DNA of 64,000 bases from Streblospio benedicti (GCA_019095985.1 CM032668.1:23504924-23568923); one strand, 5' to 3'; positions 1-11,342 are shown, numbered from the stretch's first letter. Translations and numbers: made by a program. Notes: generated by a model from the sequence alone, not told the origin.

Positions 1-183
1 CCAACAACGAGCTGGAGCACGTTCCATGGGAGCTGTGGACGGCGCCGGCGCTCGCCGAGCTCAGCCTGGCACACAACCGGCTGCGCACGCTGCCCGCGGC
101 GCCGCCAGATGCCGGCGCGGAGGGCATCGCTCGGTGCAGCGCCTCACTGTCAGACCTCAACACGCTCGACCCGACCAACGGCG
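1..183 (+). CDS. LRRK1: LRRK1-like exon 1 of window (LRR)
   Basis: Partial exon, open at the left edge. It reads NNELEHVPWELW, then LAELSLAHNRLRTLP, a classic LxxLxLxxNxLxxLP leucine-rich repeat. It ends at a GTGAGT donor with one base left over, which fits the next exon. Confidence 0.8.
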
Positions 184-1130
184 GTGAGTGCCGGGGTTAG
201 GAATGGTGATGGCTGTGTCGGATGGAGTCTTAAATGTCATGGAATTGAGGGAATCGGTGTAATACTGCGTCATAAATCTAAACATTACGTAATAAAGTTG
301 AGATCGTGGTGAGTACCAGGGTTAGGTACGGTAATGCCCACTACAAGGGCACATGCATCGTAGAGGGTAGAAGCCAACTGAGACTGAAACTAATCAGTGG
401 CCATTCGTTTCCTCTTCATTGTTTACTTATATGTGCCTGCGTAGAATGGAGTCCTAAATGTCATGGAATTGAGGGGAATCTGCATGATGCTGTGTGGTAA
501 ATCTAAACATTTCGTAATAAAGTTGAGATCATGCAGATTTTTTGGGACTGCACATCTATGAAACTTATGACTTACGGGGGATTTGTAACTAACGTTGTAG
601 TAATCGAATATAACCGAACAATCATAAAAAAAGAAAGATTTCTGCAAGTGGTCGGATGCTTCTATTTTAATAACAGTTCTGATTTATTTACGCGTTTTCG
701 TGACATTTCACACTTCAAAAGTGTAAGACATTGATTTAAATGCATAATCTGTCAAAATGGCCGGCGTGTTCATAGAGTTACAAAAGCTCACGTTTATAAT
801 GGACATGGAGATCCCTAGGTGTTGGGGACAGGACAGAGTGCAGAAGACTAGGCTAGAATGCGTAAAGTCATACCTGAAGGACTGTAACCTCCTCAATACA
901 GACCCGTAAATAGATAGACGCATGGCGAGCTGGTGTAAAGACACACCACCTTCTGCTGCTTGCCCCAGAAACTGGCGACACCCGTAGTAGTTGACACCTA
1001 AACCTTTGTAGTAATAGTAGTAGTAGTGGTAGCAGCAGCAGCAGCAGCAGCAGGGAAAGCAGCAAAAGCAGCAGCGATAGCAGCAGCAGTATTTAGCAGC
1101 AGCCCATTGACCCCTTCCTTTGCCCCCCAG
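184..1130 (+). other. Intron 1 with a tandem duplication and trinucleotide runs
   Basis: A segment around 193-295 (rich in GGAGTCTTAAATGTCATGG) recurs at 305-535, so the start of the intron is duplicated. A TAGTAG/GCAGCAG run lies at 1007-1100, just upstream of the next acceptor. No gene is supported. Confidence 0.55.
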
Positions 1131-1310
1131 GGTCTGAGTCGTGCGGTCACAGTCTCCCGAGCACGCCGCTGCGGCGGCAGGTGGGGGAGTCCCCGCGGGG
1201 CGGCGGCGGAGAGGAGGACTTCGACCGCCGCTTTGACGCGCAGACGCCCGACCCGTTCTTCGCGATTGTCGGCAGCGATGGGAAAAACGGCTACGAGGAG
1301 GTGTACGTGG
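1131..1310 (+). CDS. LRRK1: LRRK1-like exon 2 (linker between LRRs)
   Basis: Follows CCCCCCAG and ends at GTGAGT. It enters and leaves with one base carried over. It encodes a charged, Gly- and Arg-rich stretch (LRRQVGESPRGGGGEEDFDRR) and then YEEVYVG. No catalytic motif; placed by phase, composition and splice sites. Confidence 0.7.
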
Positions 1311-1460
1311 GTGAGTGAGATGCAGCTACACGTTAGGGCTTTTTTTGTTTCTTTTGATGCTGATGTAGTTTTATATTTTTGATAGAAAAAGTGTCCAGAA
1401 TATGTATTTAGATACTTTATTTTGCTTTGTTAATTAGGTATGCAGTATATGGAATCATTA

Positions 1461-1670
1461 TTTTCTTTATATATATTTGTCTACTGCTTAATAATCCAAA
1501 AACTAAAATGTACATAAATACATTAATTCTAATTTAAATTTCGGAGCAATAGCTTCCTATGCATTTGTGAACAGGAAGCTATTGCTTTGAAATTTAAATT
1601 AGAATTAATGTATTTATGTACATTTTAGTTTTTGGATTATTAAGCAGTAGACAAATATATACAAAGAAAA
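1461..1670. repeat. Near-perfect ~210-bp hairpin (fold-back element)
   Basis: Left arm 1461-1558 and right arm 1573-1670 are almost exact reverse complements, with a 14-base loop. The arms are AT-rich. No coding capacity. Such intact arms suggest a recent foldback or MITE insertion. Confidence 0.85.
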
Positions 1671-2253
1671 TAACTTTATTTTGCATTTTTCACTGACTGT
1701 TAATTTTTTTTTGCTTTTTAATACTCTCATAATTTAATTATTTTAATTGAAAAAATTTATAAAATATTTTTTTTAAATACTTAAATAGTTTTTCAAATGT
1801 ATTAACTCCTGCTAAGTTTTCTTTTTGGATTTTAATTTGCATCACCTTGTTTCTATAGTTTGTGTGTTGTTTGACAGTACTCTTTTCAAGAACTTATTAA
1901 TTTAAATCAAAATATATAATTGGGGGAAAAAAGAGCTTATGAATTTAGATCAAAATATATTCCCGGGTAATTCGGGAAAAAATAAAGTTGTAATTCATCC
2001 AATATTTTGAGAATAATAAATAGTCATGGTGCATCCTGTCTTCAGAGAAAGATAAAATTAGAGACATAATGTGTCCTTTTATTCTGAGAATAAGAAATAT
2101 ATTTTGATTCTGATGATACTATTACTACCGAAATAATTATCACTTAAAAAATTTGAAAAGTAAGAAATAAAATATTGATAAAAATTGATGTTTTAGAAAT
2201 AAACTTTGGTTAAATTAACAGCAATAAGTCATAATGCATCCTTTCTTAATCAT
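1671..2253. other. AT-rich intron sequence
   Basis: Very AT-rich sequence with no convincing ORF, gene or recognisable repeat beyond local A/T runs. Confidence 0.5.
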
Positions 2254-2403
2254 AGCAGATCCAGGGGGGTGTGCAGGGGGCTAGCGCCCCCCTTTTCCCA
2301 CCAAAATACTTCATTTTCATAGGGTTTTTCATGAAATACCTTAAGTGCGACCCCCCTTTTCCTTAAGTGTGCCCCCCCCCTTTGCCAAAACATGGATCTG
2401 CCA
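2254..2403. repeat. MITE-like element with GCAGATCCA inverted ends
   Basis: Begins AGCAGATCCAGGGGGG and ends CATGGATCTGCCA, an imperfect inverted pair. The inside is runs of C and G. A second copy of the family lies at 32152-32273. Confidence 0.65.
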
Positions 2404-2443
2404 TTGTTTACTAGTACTGACATAATGCGCCGTGTGTTTCCAG

Positions 2444-2580
2444 AGACGGTGAGCCACTGGCAGGGCAAGGTGAAGGTCCGACCGAGTCACCTGACCAGCG
2501 CAGCAGACGGATCAGACGGCGGCGCCGAGAAAACGTCCAAACTCACCGACCTCAACCTCTCACACAACATGCTCGACAGG
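2444..2580 (+). CDS. LRRK1: LRRK1-like exon 3 (LRR)
   Basis: Preceded by TTTCCAG, followed by GTGAGG. Encodes ETVSHWQGKVKVRPSHL, then LTDLNLSHNMLDR, an LRR core. Starts with one carried base and ends in phase 0. Confidence 0.8.
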
Positions 2581-2668
2581 GTGAGGGGGAAATGATAACA
2601 TTGAAGAATATAAATTTGGTTCATGCAAGGTTCCATTATTCATGATCATAAGAATATGTTTAGATACC

Positions 2669-2975
2669 TACTGTATTCGTTCTAATAAGCGCACAGTGCA
2701 CTTACAAAAACAAATTTCAGCACAAAAAAACAAAAAATAATAAGCGCACCCCAACAATTTTTCGCGGTTTATGCATTTTTCTCACTTTGACCCCACAGAA
2801 CATAATGACAACACGCCCTGATGGTTATGTGGTAATCCGAATACGGAATAATACAGGCGTGTTATAGTTTTACAATGGCGCCAGTAAAAAGAGCAAGATT
2901 TGTATAATATTTAATATGCATTAACAGGGGTGTGCACTTATTGGGGGGTGTGCGCTAATAAGATCGATTACAGTA
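2669..2975. mobile_element. MITE with TACTGTA inverted ends (~307 bp)
   Basis: Left end TACTGTATTCGTTCTAATAA and right end TTATTAGCGCAC when reversed form a TIR of about 26 bp with few mismatches. Terminal TA on both sides suggests a Tc1/mariner-type target. The element at 57747-58404 has related ends. Confidence 0.7.
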
Positions 2976-3100
2976 TAGGAACCTGCATGTGTTGCTCAGT
3001 AGCAAGATTTTGCCTGATATCACATCAGCTGCATTAGGCCAAATGAAAAACCTCACTTGGTCACATGCTCGACATGGTGTGCACAGCGGCCTCTTTATCC

Positions 3101-3300
3101 TGCCAGATATTGAGCATTTAATTAATGCAGCAGGATTTAGTTATTATCCTTGTGAAATCCTTCACATAGTGAGAGGAAAAAAAATAATAGCATCCAAGTT
3201 TTAAAGGATTTTCTCTTTGAAAAGGCGCACATATTCATAACACTGCCAGATGTTGAGCATCAAGCGCAGTTAGATTTAGATAGTATCCTTGTGAAATTTT
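3101..3300. repeat. Local duplication in intron 3
   Basis: A segment beginning CTGCCAGATATTGAGCAT at about 3101 and ending in ATCCTTGTGAAAT recurs in diverged form at about 3243, roughly 140 bp later. Confidence 0.55.
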
Positions 3301-3425
3301 CTTATGCTGTGAAAGTTTCATAAATATCAGGTATTTTAGTAGTTTCCCACATAACGTCAAAAACATATTGAGTTCAAGATTGTGACTTTTAGATAGATTA
3401 TAGATTTCGAACATAATGCAAACAG

Positions 3426-3566
3426 GTCCCTGCCGGTCTCCCGTGCCTCGTCCCGACCCTCGCCCGCCTCTCTCTGGCCGGGAACAGACTCCGCGAGGTC
3501 GGCCCATTGGAAAACTTCCCCGCCCCACTCCGCTGGCTCGACCTCAGCAACAACAACATCACAGAG
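3426..3566 (+). CDS. LRRK1: LRRK1-like exon 4 (two LRRs)
   Basis: Acceptor AACAG, donor GTGAGG, phase 0 to 0, 47 codons. Contains LARLSLAGNRLREV and LRWLDLSNNNITE, two leucine-rich repeat cores in register. Confidence 0.85.
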
Positions 3567-3784
3567 GTGAGGAACAAAATAATACATCATTTCCGGCTAC
3601 AATTTACATTGTGAACTTCTCTGATTTTCACTACAATCACATGGGGAACTCCTCTAATAGCTTAAACACTTGCTTGATAAATTTTAAAGTGTAAGCAGGT
3701 AAAATCTTGAGGACTAAAATTGTTACAATTTAACAAATATAGAACTATGATGTTATGGTAATATGGACATTTAGCAAGTTTTCT

Positions 3785-4257
3785 GATAATGCGGGCTGAA
3801 CATTGTACACACCAAAGCACGGAAAGCATTAAATATTGGAATAGTCTGCCTCTACCAATACGAAAGTCAAACTGTTTGGTGTCTTTTAAATCAAAATGTA
3901 AGAAATATTATATGGACCATTTTATAAAAGAGTAATAAGAATATATTTGTTAAAAGGTTAATCATTAGTAATGTAATTATTATGTTCTATGGCACCAATT
4001 CTAGTCAGTTGTTTTTCCATGTTTTTCACCGAGGTCCACTATGGAAATAAGACTCTCCATTTTAAATGGATATCTTTTTAGTGCTCCTTGTTTGTCACAT
4101 GGTTCTTTTTTTATTATATTTGTATATCTCTATTCAATTTTACTTCTATTTATATATTTTTACTTATTTGTAATCTTTTATTTACTTTTGAATTAATATG
4201 CCTGTGATAAACGAAATAAATCAAATCAAAATCAAATCAAATCAAAAAGGCTTTCTC
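3785..4257 (+). mobile_element. 3' end of a LINE with ATCAA tail repeats
   Basis: A decayed reading frame contains WNSLPLPIRKS and CLVSFKSKCKKYY, typical of the C-terminus of CR1/L2-like LINE polymerases. The sequence ends in tandem AAATCAAATCAA units, the usual LINE 3' tail. 5'-truncated. Confidence 0.65.
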
Positions 4258-4619
4258 ACCAATCAAGGCCAGTTCTAGTTTTTTAAAATGTGCACATTAA
4301 ATACTGTAAACTGTGGATTCCTTGTGACATCCAGTTTTAACTAACCGACTCCCATTTATTATGGTCCTTGGGATTACGACAAAATTCAACCATTATAGAA
4401 TGATTTTCAGGCCCTCCCTCCCACTAAATTGGAACATTTTAGCCCCCTCCCCCACCTTGAAATTAATATCTATCTTTCGGCCTCTTTATATAAGTGCACA
4501 CCACATCATATTTTCAACAACTCCCCCCACCCCCCGCCAAATCCGGTTAAGTTTTCAGCCCCCTCCCCTAGTTTTATCATACACCCTTGCACCCTAATAA
4601 TGGTGTATCCCGCCTCCAG

Positions 4620-4693
4620 GTGTTGCCGGTGTCCAGTGAGCCTCACGGAGCCAAGTGCTTCTCCCCCCAGGCGTCGCCACGCTACAGGCCCAG
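4620..4693 (+). CDS. LRRK1: LRRK1-like exon 5 (linker)
   Basis: Acceptor CTCCAG, donor GTGAGA. Encodes VLPVSSEPHGAKCFSPQ and RYRPR. Two bases carried to the next exon give Ser. No domain motif; supported by phase and GC content. Confidence 0.65.
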
Positions 4694-5214
4694 GTGAGAA
4701 CAACACAGAAAACATACAGAGTGGAAACAATAGCAAAGTTACAATATGGTGAATGTTCTGTTTGGCGGTTGACCTCTGGGGATTACAGCTATAATTATGG
4801 TTTGAAGGGAATGTGCTGACTGCAAGTTCATCGAGTAACATTTTCTATCATGAAAATGGTAATGAATATTAAAATAAAAATTATGGGTATGAAATGGAAT
4901 TATTTTGCCACATCTACATTGCAATTTTTGATATTCTGAATGATTTACATAATAATGAACACTTCCATGAAAATTGCATGATTTTAGTCTACTTGAGAGA
5001 CAGAGTCAGGCATTTTGAACATTCATAATTTGGGGATAAGGTCCACTGATTAAACAAGCAAAGGTCATTTATATTTTTAATTTCACGCACATTGCTGTAT
5101 CGTTTGAGTGACTAGCCATGTGTATGCAAAATTAAAATGCTGCTGTAAGATAAGGTAGATAATCCCCAATTTAGGCTTGTTTAAAATGTTTGTTAAAATG
5201 TCACAGAGATGAGT

Positions 5215-5231
5215 GGCTAATCCTGACCCTG
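5215..5231. repeat. Single terminal inverted repeat of the CAGGGTCAGGATTAG MITE family
   Basis: GGCTAATCCTGACCCTG is the end sequence of the element at 30046-30277, here standing alone 26 bp upstream of exon 6. Confidence 0.5.
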
Positions 5232-5256
5232 GTTGTTACCTTGTGCATTGTTGCAG

Positions 5257-5376
5257 CCCCGGGGCCCCGCCACGCCCGTCCACCCCGGTGTCGGGCGCTG
5301 TCCCCCGCAGCGGCCGCGCCGGCTCCACAACCTCACTCGCCTCCCTCGGGTCCGGCTGTCAGCACCGCGGGCACAG
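5257..5376 (+). CDS. LRRK1: LRRK1-like exon 6 (Ser/Pro-rich linker)
   Basis: Acceptor GTTGCAG, donor GTAATA, phases fit on both sides. Encodes PGAPPRPSTPVSGAVPRSG and STTSLASLGSG. Low complexity, no motif. All three frames are open over this GC-rich stretch, so the frame rests on the phase chain. Confidence 0.6.
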
Positions 5377-5520
5377 GTAATACACACGTGCAGACACGCA
5401 CATGGGCACACACAGTGCTTGGACAACAGTCCGACTCATGTGCGGGCACAGGTACCGCACACTTATGCACACACACACATACTTGCACACAATCATACAC
5501 ACAGACACGAACAGACACAG
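5377..5520. repeat. CA-rich repeat with a second copy of the exon 6 donor
   Basis: A CA/GCACAC-rich tract. The exon 6 end plus donor, GCGGGCACAGGTA (5367-5379), is repeated at 5442-5454. Confidence 0.65.
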
Positions 5521-5725
5521 ATAATAGATCTGTTGGTATGTTAATATTTGAATTGACAATTGTTTTGTAAGTTAACTGTTAACATGAAGCACCCAGAATG
5601 TTTTTGTAACGCTTGAGACTTTTTTGTACATTGAATGAAATTTTACCAAAGCTCATCACTTGATGCATTCAGTCAAATCACAAGATTTTCATCAGAGACT
5701 GACTATATTGTGCTACCGCCTACAG

Positions 5726-5864
5726 GCAGCTGGAGAAGCTGAAGACGCTCAAGTTGGCAGAGAACCAGCTGACGCGTCTCGTCCTCACGCTGGACGGAGA
5801 CGGAGGCGGAGACCTGGAGGCCTCGACCGAGTCCACGGGGAGGGACACGCCCCGGACCCCCGAG
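5726..5864 (+). CDS. LRRK1: LRRK1-like exon 7 (LRR)
   Basis: Acceptor CCTACAG, donor GTGAGG. Encodes QLEKLKTLKLAENQLTRLVL, an LRR, followed by an acidic and Thr-rich tail (DGDGGGDLEAS). Ends in phase 0. GGGAGGGACACGCC near its end recurs just after the donor. Confidence 0.8.
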
Positions 5865-5896
5865 GTGAGGCCGGGAGGGAGGGACACGCCGAGAAC

Positions 5897-6117
5897 AGCA
5901 GGGAATGTGACTCGTTCAGTAGAACACTCGCCTTCTGTGGCGAGTGACTCTCAATTTACACTCGCCATGTTCAATCCAAACTAGCCATCCTAAGTTATTA
6001 ACGTGTTGGAATCAAGTAATCATGCTCGCCGACTGTGGCGAGTGACTTTGAATTTACACTAGCCAACGGAAATTTACACTAGCCAGGGGCGAGTGGCGAG
6101 TGCCTAATCAACACCCT
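5897..6117. repeat. CTCGCC-rich palindromic repeat element
   Basis: Contains repeated motifs ACTCGCC, TGTGGCGAGTGACT and AATTTACACTAGCC in both orientations. Outer CAGGG and CCCTG may be inverted ends. Boundaries are uncertain. Confidence 0.45.
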
Positions 6118-6353
6118 GCTGAACATCAGCAAACATGGGTCGCGGTGGTGCAATGTGCAGTGTTACTCAGTCATTGGGACAGCTGATGGGGATATCTTTA
6201 TTAAAGCATCTCTATAAGCAAACCTGTCAAGGAATGATATAGAATGGTAAAAGTCAACTGTTTTATCAAATGGCTAATATTTGCATCTGTTAAAGGAAAC
6301 TGTGACTCTTAGAAATCACGGTTATCGCTATAAACCGTCCATGCGTGTTCCAG

Positions 6354-6548
6354 AAGCGTGGTACCGGCAGCAGCCCCGATCACCCCGGCTCTGGTGCTGG
6401 TGCCACCGCGCCACCGCCGAGGCTGTTATTCCCCAGCCTCTCTATCCTCGATGTCAGCGGCAATTGCCTCAGCGCCGTGCCCACTGTGATCAAGGATCAG
6501 ATACAGCTGACCGAGTTCAAGATCCGAGGAAACAAGGGAGTCAAAGAG
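6354..6548 (+). CDS. LRRK1: LRRK1-like exon 8 (LRR)
   Basis: Acceptor TTCCAG, donor GTAAAC, phase 0 to 0, 65 codons. After a Gly/Ser/Pro-rich start it encodes LLFPSLSILDVSGNCLSAVP, an LRR, then IQLTEFKIRGNKGVKE. A second donor sits 21 bases downstream and is in frame. Confidence 0.85.
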
Positions 6549-6581
6549 GTAAACATAGGGGTCAAAGAGGTAAATATAGGT
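6540..6581 (+). repeat. Duplicated exon 8 end plus splice donor (21-bp unit, two copies)
   Basis: GTCAAAGAGGTAAACATAGG is followed at once by GTCAAAGAGGTAAATATAGG. The second donor (GT at 6570) would add seven codons, VNIGVKE, without a stop. Confidence 0.8.
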
Positions 6582-6724
6582 GGCCATGGTGCACATCATA
6601 GTATTGTTTTGTGTAAAATGATGTTTTGGTTAAAATGCATTTCATTTCCTCATTCACCTAGAAATGGGGCTGATCTCAAGTAATACTGTATGGTCGATCT
6701 GTAGCTGCTCTTTCGTACATTGTA

Positions 6725-7001
6725 TCTCCTCTTCGAGATGTAATACTTTCCTCTCATTCTGTATTTCCCCTCTAAGATGAAAAATACTTTCCTCTCGCCC
6801 TGTATCTCCCCTCGGAGATGTAATACTTTCTTCCCGCCCTGTATTTGCCCTCTGAGATGTAATACTTTCCTCTCCCCTTGTATCTCCCACCAAAGATGTA
6901 ATACATTCCTCTCGCCCTGTATTTCCCCATCCAAGATGTAATACTTTCACCTCACCCTGTATCTCCCCTGCAAGATGTAATAATTTCCCCTCCCCCTGTA
7001 G
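6725..7001. repeat. ~39-bp minisatellite derived from the exon 9 acceptor
   Basis: About seven units carrying CCTGTATCTCCCCTCGGAG, ATGTAATAC and TTTCCTCTC. The core matches the exon 9 border, CCTGTAGCTGCCGTCCGAG, which sits as the last unit. The minisatellite therefore spans an intron/exon junction. Confidence 0.8.
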
Positions 7002-7147
7002 CTGCCGTCCGAGATGGGGCTGCTGAAGAAGCTGTGGAACTTGGACTTCTCTGGCTGCGCCGTGGAGAAGACGATGGCGGCGCTGCTGGGAGAGAAGGCG
7101 CGCAAGACCGGCGCCGTGCTCGGCTACCTCAAGTCTGTCAAGGAGGA
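7002..7147 (+). CDS. LRRK1: LRRK1-like exon 9 (last LRR, start of Roc linker)
   Basis: Acceptor CCCTGTAG, donor GTACGT. Encodes LPSEMGLLKKLWNLDFSGC (LRR) and LGYLKSVKEE. The donor at 7148 was chosen because two carried bases (GA) join the next exon as Glu, giving KEEAKLYNRMKL. Confidence 0.8.
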
Positions 7148-7577
7148 GTACGTACTACATGCACACACGCGCACACACACACATGGTGCCGTGGTGGGCT
7201 AATGCAACTCTGTCAACTTGCGTACAGTAACATCAGTAACATCAAACAAATGCTTAATTATCAATGATAAACCCATAATGTTTGGATGGTTGCCTATGAT
7301 GAAGAAATTTTTATTCATTTAATTAAAATGATGAATAATTTCATCATAGATTGTAGGTATTTTTTTGTGTGGTAAATAGTCTCTGATAAGTTTCCTATGA
7401 AACGACAATAGATTAGCATCAGATTTAGCAATAGAATTGTCGGTAATTATCAAGTAGATGAGGGCAAGTGTTAAAGATATTTCATATCTGTATTCATCTC
7501 TGTAGCAGATAGTTTCTGAGACAATGCATAGCTTTTTCGAACTGTTTGTAAATCTGTGTCCCTGCTGCGTCTTTCAG

Positions 7578-7689
7578 AGCCAAGCTGTACAACCGCATGA
7601 AGCTCATGTTTGTCGGCATCCAGGGCATCGGCAAAACGTCGCTGCTCAACCAGCTCCGCAAGGAGGGCAAGGCAGCCGCCAAAACAAAG
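7578..7689 (+). CDS. LRRK1: LRRK1-like exon 10 (Roc P-loop)
   Basis: Acceptor CTTTCAG, donor GTCAGG. Encodes AKLYNRMKLMFVGIQGIGKT, then SLLNQLRKEG. GIQGIGKTS is the GxxxxGK[ST] P-loop of the Roc GTPase, where nucleotide phosphates and magnesium bind. Ends in phase 0. Confidence 0.93.
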
Positions 7690-7709
7690 GTCAGGGCTCA
7701 GTTGTGTGG

Positions 7710-8600
7710 AATAAATTGCTAATAATTTTTAAATTCAAATCTATGCTTATTAAATTGCTGATAAATTGCTTATAAATTTGATAATGAAACTAATGAGTAA
7801 TAAATTGCTAATAAAGTTGTTAAACTTATGCATAATAAATTGCTAATAAATTTAGTAATCAAACTTAGGCTCCATAAAATTAATAAAATGTTTCTCGCCT
7901 TGCCTATTTTCGTACACATAGGAGGGAGGTCAATTTTATTCTTTATTTTTTATTTTCTATTTTGCTGATTTTTCCGTCCTTATATTATAAAATATATGAG
8001 GAGGGGTTCACTTTTTATTTTTTATTTTTCTTCCGCACAAAATCTTTCATTTATCAAGTTGAATATTGGGCCATGAATGAACTACATGTGTTACAATTGT
8101 ATGTGAACAATAGCTTTCTATTATCAAAATCATAAAACATCACTTATAAAACAACTACATGTAGTATAATCAATGAAATATAATATCTAGCGTGCATAGC
8201 AAACAAATGACAGGCCTCTGACGCGTGGCCGTTTTGTTTGCAGCCAGGCGGGAGGGCCGTTTATATTTTGTCACTGGGGAGGCAATAAAAATGTTCGGGA
8301 GGCTGCAATATACACAGGCGGGAGGGGACGAGAAACATTTTATTATTTTTATGTGGCCATATGCTAATAGATTTTATAATCAAATTTGTATTTAACAAAT
8401 TGCTGATAAATTTAATAATCCAATTTAGTAGTAATAATTTGCTTATAAATTTGATAATCAAAGTTTTTAGTAATAAATTGTTAATAAATTTGATAATCAA
8501 AAAGTTTTTGGTCATAATTTTGTAATTAATTTTAAATCAAACTTATGCGTCATAGATTTCTAATAAATTTGATAATCAAACTTAGATTTCTAGATATACA
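7710..8600. repeat. AT-rich minisatellite split by a MITE
   Basis: Imperfect units built from AATAAATTGCTAATAAATTT and GATAATCAAACTTA lie at 7710-7866 and 8363-8590. The element at 7881-8345 is inserted between them. Confidence 0.65.
7881..8345. mobile_element. MITE with TAATAAAATGTTTCTCG ends
   Basis: Left TAATAAAATGTTTCTCGCC and right GGACGAGAAACATTTTATTA are inverted repeats of about 17 bp. The 465-bp interior has no ORF of interest and includes GGGAGG-rich pieces near both ends. Confidence 0.75.
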
Positions 8601-8769
8601 ATGTAGATATATTGGAATTGATTGATTTAGATGTAAGTATCTATAACACGCTATAGACTTGAAAAAAAATCTTCTAATGTCTAAACTTAGATTACTGGTT
8701 GACTATTCATTTGGGATATTTGCGAAAGCAAAAAGGATCGAGTTATAGTGTCAAGTATAAAGCACTTGG

Positions 8770-9145
8770 CAGGGCTGCCAAGTAGTACACATATGTCGGG
8801 TATTAATACAGATTTCCGACCCAAAATACCCAAATACTAATTCTACCTTCAAAATACAGATTTCCCCACTTTGTGTATTTTTCATTATTGATTACATTTT
8901 ATGAAGTAAAGGCACAGGAACTGCATCCCAACATAGATATGTTTGCTTGTGATTGGTGTTAAAAAGCCCTGAATATTGGTTACAATACACCAGGAATACA
9001 TACATATCAGGTCTGCGCTTTTTGGATTTCTTTATACACCCAGTGTTTTTGTAGACTGCTTGCCGTTCCACCACAGAATACCCCTAAAATACTAAATTTG
9101 GGCATCCTGAGTACTGAAATGGCTATTGAGGGGTTGGCAGCCCTG
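8770..9145. mobile_element. hAT-like MITE with CAGGGCTGCCAA ends
   Basis: Begins CAGGGCTGCCAAG and ends TTGGCAGCCCTG, inverted repeats of hAT type. ACTTGG occurs on both flanks as a possible target duplication. 376 bp, no transposase. Confidence 0.8.
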
Positions 9146-9649
9146 ACTTGGTTACCTAGTGTTAGATTACTTTGTCCATGTCATCGATTTTTAGCCAAGA
9201 TAATCAGTTTTAATACATACTTTGATGATGATCATTTAAAATGCATTTTCAGCTATGCATACACATTCAGCTATGCATACAAAACATAATGCATCCACTT
9301 ATAGAAATCAAACTGCTGTTCAGTGATGAACAGTACTACTTTGTTAGAAAGACACCCAAGTGAAATATACAGAAATTTTTTACATTTGTTTATGTTTCTT
9401 TATGATTTTTTCTAATTGTGACGACTGTTACGAACAAAAATACCTGTTGCTTCAGCAAGTTACTTTTTATTTTTTTTATTATGTTGTTTCTCTTTTTTAC
9501 GCTTAAGTTATGCCTTTTACAGGGGCTGCCCACAATTAAAAGATCTTTCTTATTTCAATACACACTGAAGCACACTGGCTATTTTGCTTTTAAATGGGTG
9601 TCCAAATATTGTCCGCACTTTTCAGCGTCTCTTTCATTGTGGTTATGGC

Positions 9650-10740
9650 GGAAGTGTAACAACAATGCCCGAGGATATCCGACAACATGGATGCCACTTG
9701 ACGGCAGTTGCCGAAATTATTCTGTTTTTAACCTTTTTTCTGTGCATTTCGTAAATCGCAAGTTTTGCAGTTTCGGCAATTGTGCAGTTCCAAGAAAACC
9801 ATCATGAATAGAACTTTCTCACAAAACGTTACAATTTTTTACGTTGTATTACGCTGATTCTGTCAATTTTGCCTCGCTTCGGTAACTTTTTCTGATGCAG
9901 TCAGTACTGAGGGGTTCATATAGCAAAAATGTGATTGGTGATTGGCCCTAAATCTTGAGCGTGAATTGCCTGTATTTAAGTGCATGAAATGTGATGGAAC
10001 CTATCATTCGTGACTGGTGATCTGCTCATTACAAAGGCTGTGATTGGTGATTTGCCCTAATTCTTGGGTGTGAATTGTGAAATGCCTGTATTTAAGTGTG
10101 TGAAATGTGATGGAACCTATTTAATTACCATTTCTGTGATTGGTGAAAGACAATGAAATGTATTGGTGACTGGTGATTTAGCCAAAAAATGTTGGTGAAT
10201 GGATTTTCATCAAGGCTATATACCCCCCACCCCCCCCCCCCCCCGAACTGTATATCATTGAGTTTCACTGAATTATGACTAGCGCCCTCTCTGTGATTTT
10301 CCTGTAGAACTTAATTGTAAGTTTTGCTGTTTCGCCAATTGTGCAGTTCCAAGAAAACCATCATGAACAGAACTTTCTCACTAAACGTTACAACTTATTA
10401 CACTGTATTACGCTGATTCTGTCAATTTCGCTACGCGTGGGTGACGTTTTCTTATGCAGTTAGTACTGTATATCATTGAGTATTTCATAAATCGCAAGTT
10501 TTGCAGTTTCGGCAATTGTGAAGTTCTAAGAAAACGATCATGAGCAGAACTTTCTTACAAAACGTTACAACTTATTACGCTGTATTACGCTGATTCTGTC
10601 AATTTCGCTACGCTTCGGTGTCTTTTTCTAATGCAGTCAGTACTGTATATCCTTGAGTTTGCATTCTAACTGCATTTCTATTCACACAGACTATTCAACC
10701 ATGTTACTATGCAAACTAAACATAATGCATCCGCCTACAG
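9650..10740. repeat. Composite tandem repeats of intron 10
   Basis: Two motifs alternate: GTGATTGGTGATTTGCCCTAA blocks (9925-10200) and GTTCCAAGAAAACCATCATG blocks (9787, 10346, 10524). The same motifs recur in the next intron at 11690-12960. No gene. Confidence 0.7.
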
Positions 10741-10828
10741 AAATCAAGCTGCTATTCAGTGATATATATCATTGAGTTTGCGTTCTAACTGAATTTTGAC
10801 TAGCTCCCTCACTGCGATGTTTTTATAG

Positions 10829-10990
10829 AACTGGGCCCAGCGTCTAGGCCACGCTGACGGCAAGGACAAGGACGTGCGCGGCGAGAACATCTCCACCGTG
10901 GGCGTCGACATCGGCGACCTCGTGCTGACCCCGCGGGGGGGCGGGGCAGGTCGCGAGGTCGTCTTCAGCACATGGGACTTTGGCGGACAG
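10829..10990 (+). CDS. LRRK1: LRRK1-like exon 11 (Roc switch regions)
   Basis: Acceptor TTTATAG, donor GTGCGG, 54 codons in phase 0. Encodes ENISTVGVDIGDLVLTPRGG, then REVVFSTWDFGGQ. DFGGQ is the G3 (DxxG) motif of the Roc GTPase; the Thr in STVGVD likely serves G2. A decayed copy lies at 13029-13177. Confidence 0.92.
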
Positions 10991-11342
10991 GTGCGGAAAA
11001 ACAACAACTGCCACTTCCAGTGAACTGTTTGTAGACTTGATAAATGTCTCAGCAGAGGCATTTGGTTTCCATGTTGCTATTAACGTAAATTGTAAAGTCG
11101 TGAGAGAAACACTTGGATCACGTCTATGAGCCACCACATTATATTTACATTTTTTTACATTTACAATAGTTTCTGCATGTACATGTAAGTACTGTGTTTC
11201 AACAGCAGTCCTGCGTATACAAATTAGTCTTGTATTTTCGTCATGTGTACTGTATTCTCACCACAAGTATTGTATTTTACCATGATTATTGCATTCTCAC
11301 CATAAGTACTGTAGTCTTACCATGAGTACTGCTTTGTTTCAG

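Noticed and set aside
5190-5570. ORFs over the CA-rich tract after exon 6
   Set aside because: They translate CACACA runs (His/Thr repeats) in all frames and have no domain.
6650-6950. Minus-strand repeat proteins over 6650-6950
   Set aside because: They are translations of the 39-bp minisatellite (unit length divisible by three), not a gene.
9418-9807. 129-codon ORF in intron 10
   Set aside because: Composition is that of AT-rich intron and part of a repeated intron motif; no domain or splice support.
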